Source: an uncultured Winogradskyella sp. (GTDB lineage: Bacteria > Bacteroidota > Bacteroidia > Flavobacteriales > Flavobacteriaceae). From it: 64,000 bases of DNA. Within the stretch, counting starts at the first letter, position 1. Every line of letters begins with the position of its first letter. The notes below the pieces were generated by a model. It was given only the letters and a program-made list of their open reading frames with translations. It was not told the origin of the DNA and made no database searches. A program made the translations under genes and the position numbers. Of the stretch, positions 34,063-42,204 are shown in pieces. Where the stretch lies: NCBI RefSeq assembly GCF_947498345.1, contig NZ_CANMJY010000006.1:234557-298556 (forward strand), in the 5' to 3' direction.

Positions 34063-35226
34063 ATGACCTTTAGCTCAAACCGAAATGTAATCCGTTGGAT
34101 TATTATATTATCTTCATTTATTATTGTCTCTTCAATACTTTGGAACACGTATTCTTTTTTTCAAAAATTCAAAGCTGAAGAACGCCAAAAAATGAAAACC
34201 TGGACATTTGCATATCCTGAATACACAAAATATTTTTATCAGGATAATGTTGAATTGAATGCTATTGCCGAGAAGATCGTTATTGATTCTACAGTTACCA
34301 TTCCTATGGTTTTACTAGATAAAAACAATAAAGTACTAAATGAAAGAAATATAGATTCTTCAATTCTTAAAAATCCTGCGGAAATGGTTCGCTTTCTTAA
34401 CAAACTCATTTCTCAAAATGAACCTATTGAAGTTGACTTACCCAATAACGAAAAAGGAAAATTATATTATGGCAATTCCCCTTTACTCAATAAATTAAAA
34501 TATTATCCTCTTGCTTTATTACTCATAATAATTCTTTTTGCTGGTGTGGTCTATTTCTTTTACAGAAGTACTAAAAACGCTGAGCAAAATAAACTATGGA
34601 CAGGTATGGCAAAAGAAACTGCACATCAAATTGGCACTCCCTTATCGTCATTAGTAGGTTGGACAGAAATATTAAAAACCGAAAACATCAATCCGGATTA
34701 TGTCGTTGAGATTGAAAAAGACATAGACCGCTTACAAACCATTACCGAGCGTTTTAGTAAGATTGGTTCTGCCCCTACGTTAGAACATCAGGATGTTGTC
34801 GAAGCAACCAAATCGTCGTACGAATACCTAAAATCGCGTTCTTCTAAACTTATAAATTTTGAAATCGAAAGTCCAGATAAGGAAATTCCTGTGAACCTCA
34901 ACGCTCAACTTTATAGTTGGACGATTGAAAATTTGGTTAAAAATGCTATTGATGCCATGAAAGGGAAAGGAGATTTAAAACTTACTATTTCTTCTGATGA
35001 AAAGCTCGTTTACATTAATATTTCTGACACAGGTAAAGGCATTTCTAAAAATCAATTCAATAAAATTTTTGAACCTGGTTACACTACAAAAAAGCGTGGT
35101 TGGGGATTAGGATTATCATTGGCTAAACGTATTATTGAAGATTACCATAACGGAAAGATAAAAGTGCTTAGCTCTGAAATTGGTAAGGGTACTACTATTC
35201 AAATAAGTTTAAAATTATTGTCTTAA
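34063..35226 (+). CDS. orphan sensor histidine kinase with non-canonical H-box
   Basis: 387 residues. TM1 is at about 10-30, a periplasmic part at about 31-146, TM2 at about 148-168. The phospho-acceptor region reads AKETAHQIGTPLSSLVGW (His near 188), where the usual SHELRTPL is replaced by AHQIGTPLS. The ATPase domain is complete (NLVKNAIDAM, DTGKGI, FEPGYTTKKRGWGLGLSLAKRI). No response regulator gene is adjacent; a small zinc-ribbon membrane protein follows nine bases downstream. Signal unknown. Confidence 0.9.
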   Translation: MTFSSNRNVIRWIIILSSFIIVSSILWNTYSFFQKFKAEERQKMKTWTFAYPEYTKYFYQDNVELNAIAEKIVIDSTVTIPMVLLDKNNKVLNERNIDSSILKNPAEMVRFLNKLISQNEPIEVDLPNNEKGKLYYGNSPLLNKLKYYPLALLLIIILFAGVVYFFYRSTKNAEQNKLWTGMAKETAHQIGTPLSSLVGWTEILKTENINPDYVVEIEKDIDRLQTITERFSKIGSAPTLEHQDVVEATKSSYEYLKSRSSKLINFEIESPDKEIPVNLNAQLYSWTIENLVKNAIDAMKGKGDLKLTISSDEKLVYINISDTGKGISKNQFNKIFEPGYTTKKRGWGLGLSLAKRIIEDYHNGKIKVLSSEIGKGTTIQISLKLLS

Positions 35227-35234
35227 CTTTAGGT

Positions 35235-35591
35235 ATGGCTATTACCAAATTTTTTACATTAAAAGAAGCTAGACTTAATAACAATTGCCCTGAGTGTTAT
35301 TCTACAGATGGGCTACAAATTACGTTTAAACAAAAATTTACTGAAAACGCTTTCTATAAAGCCATTACCAATGATACGGTTTACGATATTCATTGCTATA
35401 ATTGTGATACTTCTATTTTTCCAATACAATGGACAGAAGACATTGAGCGTGTTGTTGATTATCAAAAACGTGCTATAAAACCAAAATCTAAATCTATAAA
35501 ACTGAAGCCTTTGGCTTGGTTAGTTATCTTATTAGATGTAATTATTGTAGTTCTTATTATATTAGTAGCAACAGGTGTTATCGCTTTATAA
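35235..35591 (+). CDS. small zinc-ribbon membrane protein
   Basis: 118 residues. An N-terminal pair CPEC (about 17-20) and CYNC (about 55-58) forms a likely zinc ribbon. A basic linker (KRAIKPKSKSIKLKP) leads to one C-terminal TM helix (WLVILLDVIIVVLIILVATG), so the ribbon faces the cytoplasm. It may form a unit with the histidine kinase upstream. The stop abuts the stop of the convergent HIT gene with no space. No function is known to me. Confidence 0.75.
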   Translation: MAITKFFTLKEARLNNNCPECYSTDGLQITFKQKFTENAFYKAITNDTVYDIHCYNCDTSIFPIQWTEDIERVVDYQKRAIKPKSKSIKLKPLAWLVILLDVIIVVLIILVATGVIAL

Positions 35592-35981
35592 TTACAAAAA
35601 TGAAGCTATTTTTTTGGCTATAGTTTCAAACTCATCAGGATTTAATTTTTCTTTATGCGTAAAACGTGCATTTTCCATAGTATGTAACGGAATTAAATGC
35701 ACATGTACGTGAGGTACTTCTAAGCCAATAACGGACATGCCAACCCGCTCGCAAGGTACAGCCTTCTCAATAGCAATGGCAACACGTCTTGAAAATTGCA
35801 TTAAGCCTAAGTAAGTGGCTTCATCTAAATCAAAAATTTTATCAACCTCTTTTTTTGGTATACAAAGCGTATGACCTTTAGAATTTGGATTGATATCTAA
35901 AAATGCATAAAAATCTTCTGACTCGGCTACTTTGTACGATGGGATTTCGCCATTAATTATTTTGGTAAAAAGTGTGGCCAT
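35592..35981 (-). CDS. HIT family nucleotide-binding protein
   Basis: 129 residues, Hint-type. LFTKIINGEIPSYKVAE and FLDINPNSKGHTLCIPKKEV precede the active-site triad HVHVHLIPL (about 97-105). These enzymes hydrolyse nucleoside phosphoramidates or acyl-adenylates. It lies downstream of greA with a terminator-like hairpin between. Confidence 0.94.
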   Translation of the reverse strand: MATLFTKIINGEIPSYKVAESEDFYAFLDINPNSKGHTLCIPKKEVDKIFDLDEATYLGLMQFSRRVAIAIEKAVPCERVGMSVIGLEVPHVHVHLIPLHTMENARFTHKEKLNPDEFETIAKKIASFL

Positions 35982-36008
35982 AGATTTAAGATTATCCTAT
36001 AAAGATAA

Positions 36009-36037
36009 AAAGATTCCTTAACAAAGGAATCTTTTTT
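36009..36037 (-). terminator. hairpin terminator between greA and the HIT gene
   Basis: Stem aaagattcctt (36009-36019) / aaggaatcttt (36024-36034) with loop aaca; T runs on both strands. For transcription of greA (minus) it is downstream of the stop by about 100 bases. Confidence 0.75.
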
Positions 36038-36139
36038 ATGTGCAATCATATTAAAAATGTACTAACTTAATTTGTGAGCAACTTTCAATTAAAATGCATT
36101 TTTAATCTTAGTAATGCTTATTGTAAAAAGTCTGTTTCT

Positions 36140-36613
36140 TTATCTAGAAATTTCTAATATATCAAACTTCATTATGCCATTAGGCACTTGTATCTCTGCT
36201 ATATCACCAACAGATTTCCCTAGCAGACCCTTACCTATAGGCGAGTTCACTGAAATTTTGCCTGTAGCAAGATCAGCTTCACTTTCTGCCACCAAGGTAT
36301 ATGTCATTTCCATGCCGTTGCTTTGATTTTTAATCTTAACAATAGATAGTGCTAATACCTTTGAAGTGTCTAATTGTGACTCGTCAATAACTCTTGCATT
36401 TGCTAAAGTTTCCTCCATTTTAGAAATCCTCATTTCTAGCATGCCCTGAGCTTCTTTAGCCGCATCGTACTCGGCATTTTCACTCAAATCGCCTTTATCT
36501 CTAGCTTCGGCTATTGCTTGTGATGCTTTGGGACGTTCAACATCTTTTAATTGATTTAATTCTTCTCTTAATTTTTTTAATCCTTCTGCGGTGTAGTAAG
36601 ATACTTTACTCAT
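36140..36613 (-). CDS. greA: transcription elongation factor GreA
   Basis: 157 residues. The N-terminal coiled coil (about 1-78) has YYTAEGLKKLREELNQLK, DKGDLSENAEYDAAKEAQG with the two acidic tip residues that enter the RNA polymerase secondary channel. The C-terminal FKBP-like domain contains the conserved ISVNSPIGKGLLGKSVGDIAEIQVPNG. It rescues arrested transcription complexes. Full length. Confidence 0.97.
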   Translation of the reverse strand: MSKVSYYTAEGLKKLREELNQLKDVERPKASQAIAEARDKGDLSENAEYDAAKEAQGMLEMRISKMEETLANARVIDESQLDTSKVLALSIVKIKNQSNGMEMTYTLVAESEADLATGKISVNSPIGKGLLGKSVGDIAEIQVPNGIMKFDILEISR

Positions 36614-36642
36614 AATTCATTCGTTTCTCTATATACAAAAAG

Positions 36643-36663
36643 ACGCTGAAACGAGTTCAGCGT
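36643..36663. repeat. dispersed palindromic repeat unit
   Basis: acgctgaa (36643-36650) / ttcagcgt (36656-36663) with loop acgag, a perfect 8-base stem, in the greA leader. It is the best copy of the gctgaaacaagttcagc family in the window; other copies lie at 26884-26941 and about 39509-39530. Confidence 0.7.
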
Positions 36664-36760
36664 AAATGAAAAATCTCGCGTCAACGAGATTACTATGCAA
36701 ATATATAAAATATTTACGTTATAGTTTAAATAATTGTAAATTGAACCTCAAAATTTAATA

Positions 36761-37198
36761 ATGAAAAAGCTATCTATAATCCTATTTTTACTACTGTTTA
36801 CATGTAGCGGAGATGATAACAGCAGCAGCAATTGTAATTTTCTTTTTGATGCAGGTGTTAACTTAGTCGTTAATACTAATTTACCACAGTTTAACCAATT
36901 GCAGAACAATATTAATAGTGTTTATGTATCTGGCCAGGGCAATAATGGTGTTTGGCTATTTAGACTCAATTCCTCTACGCTTCTTGCATGGGATGCCGCA
37001 GATCCTAGTCATGCACCTGAAGCATGCTCAACACTTACTGACTCTGGCACTGGAGATATTGTAGTATGTGGTTGTGATGATGCTAACCAATATAGTTTAG
37101 CTACTGGTGCTGGTCTAGAAGGTAACACACAACCTTGTACTTTACAACCATACAGAGTTGATGATTTAGGAAATAATATGTTCTTGGTTAGTAATTAA
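36761..37198 (+). CDS. hypothetical lipoprotein, degenerate Rieske-like
   Basis: 145 residues. The signal ends LLLFTC with Cys15, then SGDDNSSS. The mature part resembles a small flavobacterial family with a Rieske-like fold: LAWDAADPSHAPEACSTL, VVCGCDDANQYSLATGAGLEG and PCTLQPYRVDD. The cluster-binding C-x-H / C-x-x-H pairs of true Rieske proteins are not intact, so an iron-sulfur cluster is unlikely. The stop interlocks with the convergent TonB receptor gene in TTAA (37195-37198). Confidence 0.65.
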   Translation: MKKLSIILFLLLFTCSGDDNSSSNCNFLFDAGVNLVVNTNLPQFNQLQNNINSVYVSGQGNNGVWLFRLNSSTLLAWDAADPSHAPEACSTLTDSGTGDIVVCGCDDANQYSLATGAGLEGNTQPCTLQPYRVDDLGNNMFLVSN

Positions 37199-39435
37199 AA
37201 AATTAAAGTTACTCCTGCTAAGAAATTTGTCGTCGCTTGTGGGTAAAATCCAGAGAAAAAGCCTGTTGAAATTCCTGTAGGACTATCTGTATCTTCAAAA
37301 TCAAATGACCCAAAATAACCGTTAGACACATATTTTTCGTTGAAAATATTGTTTACCAAACCTGTAAATACAATAGATTTAAAAAATGGTTTTTTCTGAG
37401 ATTCCTCATTTCCTCGGAATGACATTGTATATGTAATATTTAAGTCATTTACAAAGAAACTATCTAGCTTAGATTCTGGATTCTCAGTATTACCCATAAA
37501 TTGCTCACCTACATATTTACTCAATAAAGATATTTGAAGATCTTCTAAAGGCTGAAACACAATGGCATTAGCAGCAATAATCTCAGGGGAGAAAGAGATA
37601 TCTGTATTAGTTAAAGTGGTATCCTCACCGTTAATAGGAACACTAATCTCACCTATTTTATTAGAGCTAATCGTCATATTGGGTTGTAGGGTTAGTTTTG
37701 ATGTTACTGGTATGATTGCTTCTAATTCTATACCTAAGCGATAGCTCTCATCTGCATTTATTCTTATGGAATTGCCAACATCATCTAAAGCCCCATTTAG
37801 TACGAGCTGGTCTTCGTATAACATGTAATAAGCGTTAACATTAAAAACAAAGTTTCCTTTTTTGTGTCTCCATCCTAATTCAAAATCATTCAATTGCTCA
37901 GGCTTTATATCATTATCGCTTTCAAAATCAGTTCTGTTTGGTTCCCTGTTAGCTCTGGCATAGGAAAAGTAAAAACTGTTAGAATTGTTCAATTCATATG
38001 TAACACCAGCCTTTGGGTTAAAAAACGTAAAATCTTTATCTATTTCAAAATCTACCAGATCCGAAGTATTTCCATAGGTTTTATAAGTTACATTACGCAC
38101 CTGTATATCTCCATATAAACTTAACTTCTCATTGAGTTTATAGTTAGTTTTTGCAAAAACAGATAAATCGTTTTTTAGACTATTACCATCATAATAGCGA
38201 TCTCTAATATCGCTCTGGCTCGCAAATTCTGCCCAAATTACTTCACCAAAATGATCTCCATTGTAATGACTAAAGGAGCCACCAAAAATCATATCGAGTT
38301 GATCATTTTTATAGTTAGCAGTAGCATTGACGACATAAAAATCATTATCTAACCAGCGACGACGAATTAAGTCTGTTGTATTAACCGTTTCACCATTTAC
38401 TGTGAGCTCCTCAAAACCATAGGTTGAAAACTCATCATCTTCTCTGAATTGTTCAAAATAACCACGACCATAAGTGTAATTTAAACCCAAGGTTGTTGAC
38501 CAATTGTTATTGTACTTCTGATTCCAATGTAACTGATAATGATCTTGGCTGTAATTGTCCACTTCATTATCGTAAAATTGAGTATTCCCATCATCGTCAG
38601 TGTACTGACCTGATGGATTAAACGTACGATCTTCTCTCAGTTGTTCTGCTGTAATACCATTCCAAGCCTGGTATGTAACTTCGTTGCCACCAAAAACTAT
38701 GGCTTTTACTAAGGTATTTCCATCTACATATGCACCTTGAAGAAAATACGATTTTAAATCTGCAGAAGCTCTATCTATATATCCGTCTGATGAAATATTA
38801 GATAAACGGCCTGCAATCTCAAAGTGGTCATTTAGCAAACCTGTACTAAACTTAACTGTATGCTTTCTGGTATTAAAACTCCCAAAGGAATTAGAAATCT
38901 CACCTGAAGCTTCTTTTGAAACGGCATCTGTTAATACATTAATACTAGCACCAAATGCACCAGATCCATTGGTGGATGTGCCTACACCACGCTGTAACTG
39001 TAAACTCTCAACCGATGATGCAAAATCCCCTAGGTTAACCCAAAAAGTCCCCAAAGACTCTGCGTCATTATAAGGAATTCCGTTGATGGTGATATTGGTA
39101 GACAGTGGACTAACACCTCGCACTCTAATACCTGTATAGCCTATACCTGCTCCTGCATCTGATGTGGTAACTACAGAAGGCAAAAAGTTAAGTAAAACTG
39201 GGATGTCTTGTCCCAAATTACGTTTTGCAATTTCTTTCTTGGTAACATTTGAGTGTGTAATTGGTGCTTTCTCTTTTACACGAACAGCCTTTACCAGGAC
39301 TTCGTCTAGTTTTTCAACTTTAGTAGAATCTTGTTGTTTTTCTTGTCCGAATGAAGAACAAAAGGATAGCAAAAAGATGAATGTTGTTAATCCCTGCCAA
39401 TTATTTTTTGAGAGATTACTGAATAAATTTTTCAT
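37195..39435 (-). CDS. TonB-dependent outer-membrane receptor, predicted thiamine uptake
   Basis: 746 residues. Signal peptide about 1-30 (ending SFGQ), a short TonB-box-like region (EVLVKAVRVKEKAPI), the plug domain (about 60-170: IPVLLNFLPSVVTTSDAGAG, IRVRGV, INGIPYNDAES, VESLQLQRGVGTS), and a 22-strand-type barrel ending in an aromatic residue (VTLIF). The leader carries a consensus promoter and a TPP riboswitch. Together these predict an importer of thiamine or its phosphates, like the OMthi/Omr1 receptors known from Bacteroides. The thiamine-binding protein and PnuC genes lie 3 kb upstream on the same strand. Confidence 0.88.
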   Translation of the reverse strand: MKNLFSNLSKNNWQGLTTFIFLLSFCSSFGQEKQQDSTKVEKLDEVLVKAVRVKEKAPITHSNVTKKEIAKRNLGQDIPVLLNFLPSVVTTSDAGAGIGYTGIRVRGVSPLSTNITINGIPYNDAESLGTFWVNLGDFASSVESLQLQRGVGTSTNGSGAFGASINVLTDAVSKEASGEISNSFGSFNTRKHTVKFSTGLLNDHFEIAGRLSNISSDGYIDRASADLKSYFLQGAYVDGNTLVKAIVFGGNEVTYQAWNGITAEQLREDRTFNPSGQYTDDDGNTQFYDNEVDNYSQDHYQLHWNQKYNNNWSTTLGLNYTYGRGYFEQFREDDEFSTYGFEELTVNGETVNTTDLIRRRWLDNDFYVVNATANYKNDQLDMIFGGSFSHYNGDHFGEVIWAEFASQSDIRDRYYDGNSLKNDLSVFAKTNYKLNEKLSLYGDIQVRNVTYKTYGNTSDLVDFEIDKDFTFFNPKAGVTYELNNSNSFYFSYARANREPNRTDFESDNDIKPEQLNDFELGWRHKKGNFVFNVNAYYMLYEDQLVLNGALDDVGNSIRINADESYRLGIELEAIIPVTSKLTLQPNMTISSNKIGEISVPINGEDTTLTNTDISFSPEIIAANAIVFQPLEDLQISLLSKYVGEQFMGNTENPESKLDSFFVNDLNITYTMSFRGNEESQKKPFFKSIVFTGLVNNIFNEKYVSNGYFGSFDFEDTDSPTGISTGFFSGFYPQATTNFLAGVTLIF

Positions 39436-39437
39436 TA

Positions 39438-39456
39438 CGATTAAATAAAATAATCG
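39438..39456 (-). promoter_or_regulatory. hairpin directly before the TonB receptor start
   Basis: cgatta (39438-39443) / taatcg (39451-39456) lies 2 bases before the ATG (39435). It could be part of the riboswitch expression platform by hiding the start region; this is inference. Confidence 0.35.
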
Positions 39457-39508
39457 AATAAAAAGAGGTCATTATTCTTGGTTAATAATTATGTTTTGAT
39501 GAATGAGA

Positions 39509-39530
39509 CACGGAAACAAGTTCAGTATAA
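39509..39530. repeat. degenerate dispersed repeat inside the riboswitch leader
   Basis: acacggaaacaagttcagta is a decayed copy of the gctgaaacaagttcagc repeat, between the TPP aptamer and the TonB receptor start codon. Confidence 0.5.
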
Positions 39531-39547
39531 CACGTCATCTGTAATTT

Positions 39548-39622
39548 CCTAAACAGCATTACCTGTTCTAGGTTCAATGGGTATGATCTCAGCCACTTAT
39601 TGGCACCCCTTTTTTGAGAACA
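39548..39622 (-). promoter_or_regulatory. TPP riboswitch (THI element)
   Basis: On the minus strand the RNA reads GGGGTGCC (39609-39602), GGCTGAGAT (pyrimidine-sensor T-loop core), ACCC, TTGAACCT (P4), AGGTAATGCTG. These are the invariant blocks of the thi-box in their fixed order and spacing, ending near 39552. The helix ACCT...AGGT is visible. TPP binding would control the TonB receptor gene downstream. This is one of the clearest RNA features in the window. Confidence 0.93.
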
Positions 39623-39625
39623 GTG

Positions 39626-39656
39626 CAAAGATAATTCACAAATAAATAACAGCAAA
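39626..39656 (-). promoter_or_regulatory. promoter of the riboswitch-TonB receptor unit
   Basis: TTTG (39656-39653), a 19-nt spacer and TATCTTTG (39633-39626) on the minus strand give a full Bacteroidota promoter. Transcription should start near 39620, exactly at the beginning of the aptamer. Confidence 0.8.
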
Positions 39657-39675
39657 TGAATATGGACGAATTATT

Positions 39676-40080
39676 TTAATCAATGTTTGGCTTTTTACGA
39701 CTTGTTTTCTTTTCAGAGTGTTTACGTTTATTATCTAATCGTTTTCGCTTTTCAGCTTTTGAAATTTTAGTTGGTTTTCGTTCTTTTTCTGGCTTTAAAC
39801 TTTCTTCAACTAGCTCTAAAAAGCGTTGCGTTACTATAGTCTTATTTCTAAATTGGCTTCTACTTTCATCAGCATATAATATCAAAACTCCTTGTTTGTT
39901 TAATCTATTTTTCAAAAATGCTCTTAACCGGTTTTTTTCTTCTTCACTAAAAACGGTTGATTTTTCCAGATTAAAATACAAAACAACCTTTGATGCGACT
40001 TTGTTAACGTGCTGCCCACCACTCCCAGAGCTTCTAACTGCTTTGAATGTTAGTTCGGATTTAAGTAAGTCAACGTCCAC
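39676..40080 (-). CDS. arfB: peptidyl-tRNA hydrolase ArfB (ribosome rescue)
   Basis: 134 residues. The GGQ motif in FKAVRSSGSGGQHVNKVASKV (about 13-33) is that of class-I release factors. The C-terminal tail is highly basic (KRLDNKRKHSEKKTSRKKP), as in ArfB/YaeJ, where it enters the empty mRNA channel of stalled ribosomes. It is a codon-independent hydrolase. Last gene of the minus-strand operon from 44395; the next downstream unit has its own promoter. Confidence 0.95.
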   Translation of the reverse strand: MDVDLLKSELTFKAVRSSGSGGQHVNKVASKVVLYFNLEKSTVFSEEEKNRLRAFLKNRLNKQGVLILYADESRSQFRNKTIVTQRFLELVEESLKPEKERKPTKISKAEKRKRLDNKRKHSEKKTSRKKPNID

Positions 40081-40082
40081 GA

Positions 40083-41639
40083 TTAATTAATTTGATGGGG
40101 TGCTTTTAGTAAGTCATTAACGGTTTTGACAGGATTGAAAGTAATGATTGGGACTTCTACAAAAATGGTGTTCCAATTTGCCATACTACCATTCCAAAGC
40201 CCAGGTAACTCCAAAGCTTTAAGAGCTTTACCTGCTTTAGTTTTTTTGGTAATAAAAGCAGCGTCGGCATCTACAAAGTCTTCAAGTTCAAATTTTTCGC
40301 CTTTATAATTTTTAACACCACAGACCAAATCTACTGGATTAAAATGTGTGGCATTAGTTAATATCTCTTTTTGCCACTTATTTTTAAGGTTAATTTGTGC
40401 CGATTCTACAATCTGTAGGGATAGGTTACCAAATTGATCTCTTACCCAAAATGGACCACCTCCAGGTTCACCTTCGTTTTTTACCATTCCACAGATACGA
40501 ATTGGTCTATCTAATTTTTCACGTAAGTATTCTATCTTATATTTATCTAAGTATTTATGATATTCACCAGAAATTTTAATACACATTTCCTCAGACAGAA
40601 ATGTTTCCATTTTATTAAACTCTTCTTCAGATATATTTGTTTTATCTAAGACATTCATATATTCAAAAGTCTTATTCTGAAGCTTTAATAAAATACCCGC
40701 TAATACCTTTTTGTACTTAGCCATTTCTTCCTTGTATTGTTTTACAACTACATTATCAATATTTTTTACAAAAATGATATCAGCGTCAAGTGCATTTAGA
40801 TTTTTCAACAAAGCTCCATGGCCAGAAGGTCTAAACACAAGTCTTCCATTATCCTCCCTAAATGGTTCATCATTTAAGTTTACTGCTATGGTGTCTGTAG
40901 ATTCGTGCTGATATGAAAATGAAATATCAAAACTCACTCCTGTATTATCTTCAACATATTCCTCAATGCGCTTAAATTCCTGACTAAACTTATCTTTATG
41001 GCGTTCGGATATGGTAAAATGAAGCTTTGCTTTGTTGTCATCAGAAGCGTAGATTGCAGCTTCATATAGATGCTCTTCAAACGCTGTAGAAATATGGCTG
41101 CTCTTATACTTATGAAACGGCAGAAGTCCTTTTGGTGAATTCCCGAAATTGAGTTGACTTTCATCTAACATCGCATTCACAAAATGAAGCGCCTGATCAC
41201 TGGTCGATAAACTATTAAAATCAATAGATTTGGTTTTTAGGTGTTCTACCACTTGATTATAAAAAGGGAATTTTTCTATACCAACTAAAAAGAGCGCTAA
41301 ATCCCTAAGGTTCTTTTTATTTATATAAGCATTTAAAGATTCTTTATTAGGATTATACTCTTTTATGAATTGAAATAAAAACTTAAACATTCTAGTAGCA
41401 GCACCAGATGCTGGTACAAACTTTAAAAGTGAAGCATTGCTTTTCTTAGTTTCAAAATGGATAATAGCTTCATCTATTTGTTTCGTATCTAAGCCTATAA
41501 TACCATTACCAATAGTGGCTGCTTCGGCAATATTTGTAAAGGGTATGCCAGTTTTAAAAAGTTCTATTTGAGATTCAACTTGTTCTAAAGTTAAACCTTT
41601 GGCTTCAATTTGTTTTATGTCTTTGTCTGTAAAACTCAT
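40083..41639 (-). CDS. DUF4301 protein (nucleotidyltransferase-like?)
   Basis: 518 residues from ATG 41639 (MSFTDKDIKQIEAKGL); an upstream ATG at 41672 is possible but less likely. The start lies inside the kinase gene, whose end is at 41605. The family is a Bacteroidota DUF. Visible blocks are FVPASGAATRMFKFLF (about 72-87), GRLVFRPSGHGALLKNLNALDADIIFVKNIDNVV (about 268-302) and KNEGEPGGGPFWV (about 387-399). The SGAATRM and GHGALL...NIDN pattern is like that of sugar-phosphate nucleotidyltransferases of GT-A fold, so an NTP-dependent activity is possible; this is inference. Confidence 0.85.
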   Translation of the reverse strand: MSFTDKDIKQIEAKGLTLEQVESQIELFKTGIPFTNIAEAATIGNGIIGLDTKQIDEAIIHFETKKSNASLLKFVPASGAATRMFKFLFQFIKEYNPNKESLNAYINKKNLRDLALFLVGIEKFPFYNQVVEHLKTKSIDFNSLSTSDQALHFVNAMLDESQLNFGNSPKGLLPFHKYKSSHISTAFEEHLYEAAIYASDDNKAKLHFTISERHKDKFSQEFKRIEEYVEDNTGVSFDISFSYQHESTDTIAVNLNDEPFREDNGRLVFRPSGHGALLKNLNALDADIIFVKNIDNVVVKQYKEEMAKYKKVLAGILLKLQNKTFEYMNVLDKTNISEEEFNKMETFLSEEMCIKISGEYHKYLDKYKIEYLREKLDRPIRICGMVKNEGEPGGGPFWVRDQFGNLSLQIVESAQINLKNKWQKEILTNATHFNPVDLVCGVKNYKGEKFELEDFVDADAAFITKKTKAGKALKALELPGLWNGSMANWNTIFVEVPIITFNPVKTVNDLLKAPHQIN

Positions 41640-42204
41640 TTCTTTTTTGTAGTAAGTTATCAATATGCTCAATAGCTAATTTAAGTCGCTCTTGTCTATC
41701 ACCTTTTAATAAAACGTAAGGTTTATTGTAGGTTTTTAGAGCAGTTTCAAAAGCTTTGAACATACGTTCTCTTTCATTGGGTTTATCTCTTAGGTCATCT
41801 GCTTCCCAGGGCGTGTCAATATAAGTTAAAAAATAAAGGTCATAAGAATTTTCTAGAGCATATGTCTCTAAAATCGGGTCACATGTCCCTGAGTAATATG
41901 CTTCACTATAAACTTTGGTTTCTAGTAAATCTGTATCACAAATTAGAACGGAATCTGTTTTTTGTGCCAATTTATTTTCAAGCGTTATTTGTCCTATGGC
42001 AATTGGCAATAAATCTTTGGGTTCACATGTTTTACGTTCGTTATTCCATTTATTCTGAAGATACTCACGTGCATACTCAGGCACCCATACCGAATTATAA
42101 TGCCTTGCTAACTGACGAGACAACGTTGTTTTTCCTGTCGATTCTGGACCAAACAAAACGACTTTTATACAGTTTGCAGGTTGTTGTTTAAGTACTTTTT
42201 CCAT
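41605..42204 (-). CDS. NadR-like P-loop kinase, candidate thiamine or nicotinamide-riboside kinase
   Basis: 199 residues. P-loop GPESTGKTTLSRQLA at 19-33, VPEYAREYL (about 44-52), IAIGQITLEN, LICDTDLLETKVYSEAYY (about 97-114), then LTYIDTPWEADDLRDKPNERERMF with the lid-type region. These match the ribosylnicotinamide-kinase domain of NadR without its other domains. It overlaps the PnuC gene by 40 bases and follows a thiamine-binding protein gene. By context it may phosphorylate thiamine imported by the transporter; by family it would phosphorylate nicotinamide riboside. The sequence cannot decide. Confidence 0.85.
   Translation of the reverse strand: MEKVLKQQPANCIKVVLFGPESTGKTTLSRQLARHYNSVWVPEYAREYLQNKWNNERKTCEPKDLLPIAIGQITLENKLAQKTDSVLICDTDLLETKVYSEAYYSGTCDPILETYALENSYDLYFLTYIDTPWEADDLRDKPNERERMFKAFETALKTYNKPYVLLKGDRQERLKLAIEHIDNLLQKRNEFYRQRHKTN

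Noticed and set aside
36761..37198. Functional Rieske iron-sulfur protein
   Set aside because: The Cys-x-His and Cys-x-x-His cluster ligands are not intact.
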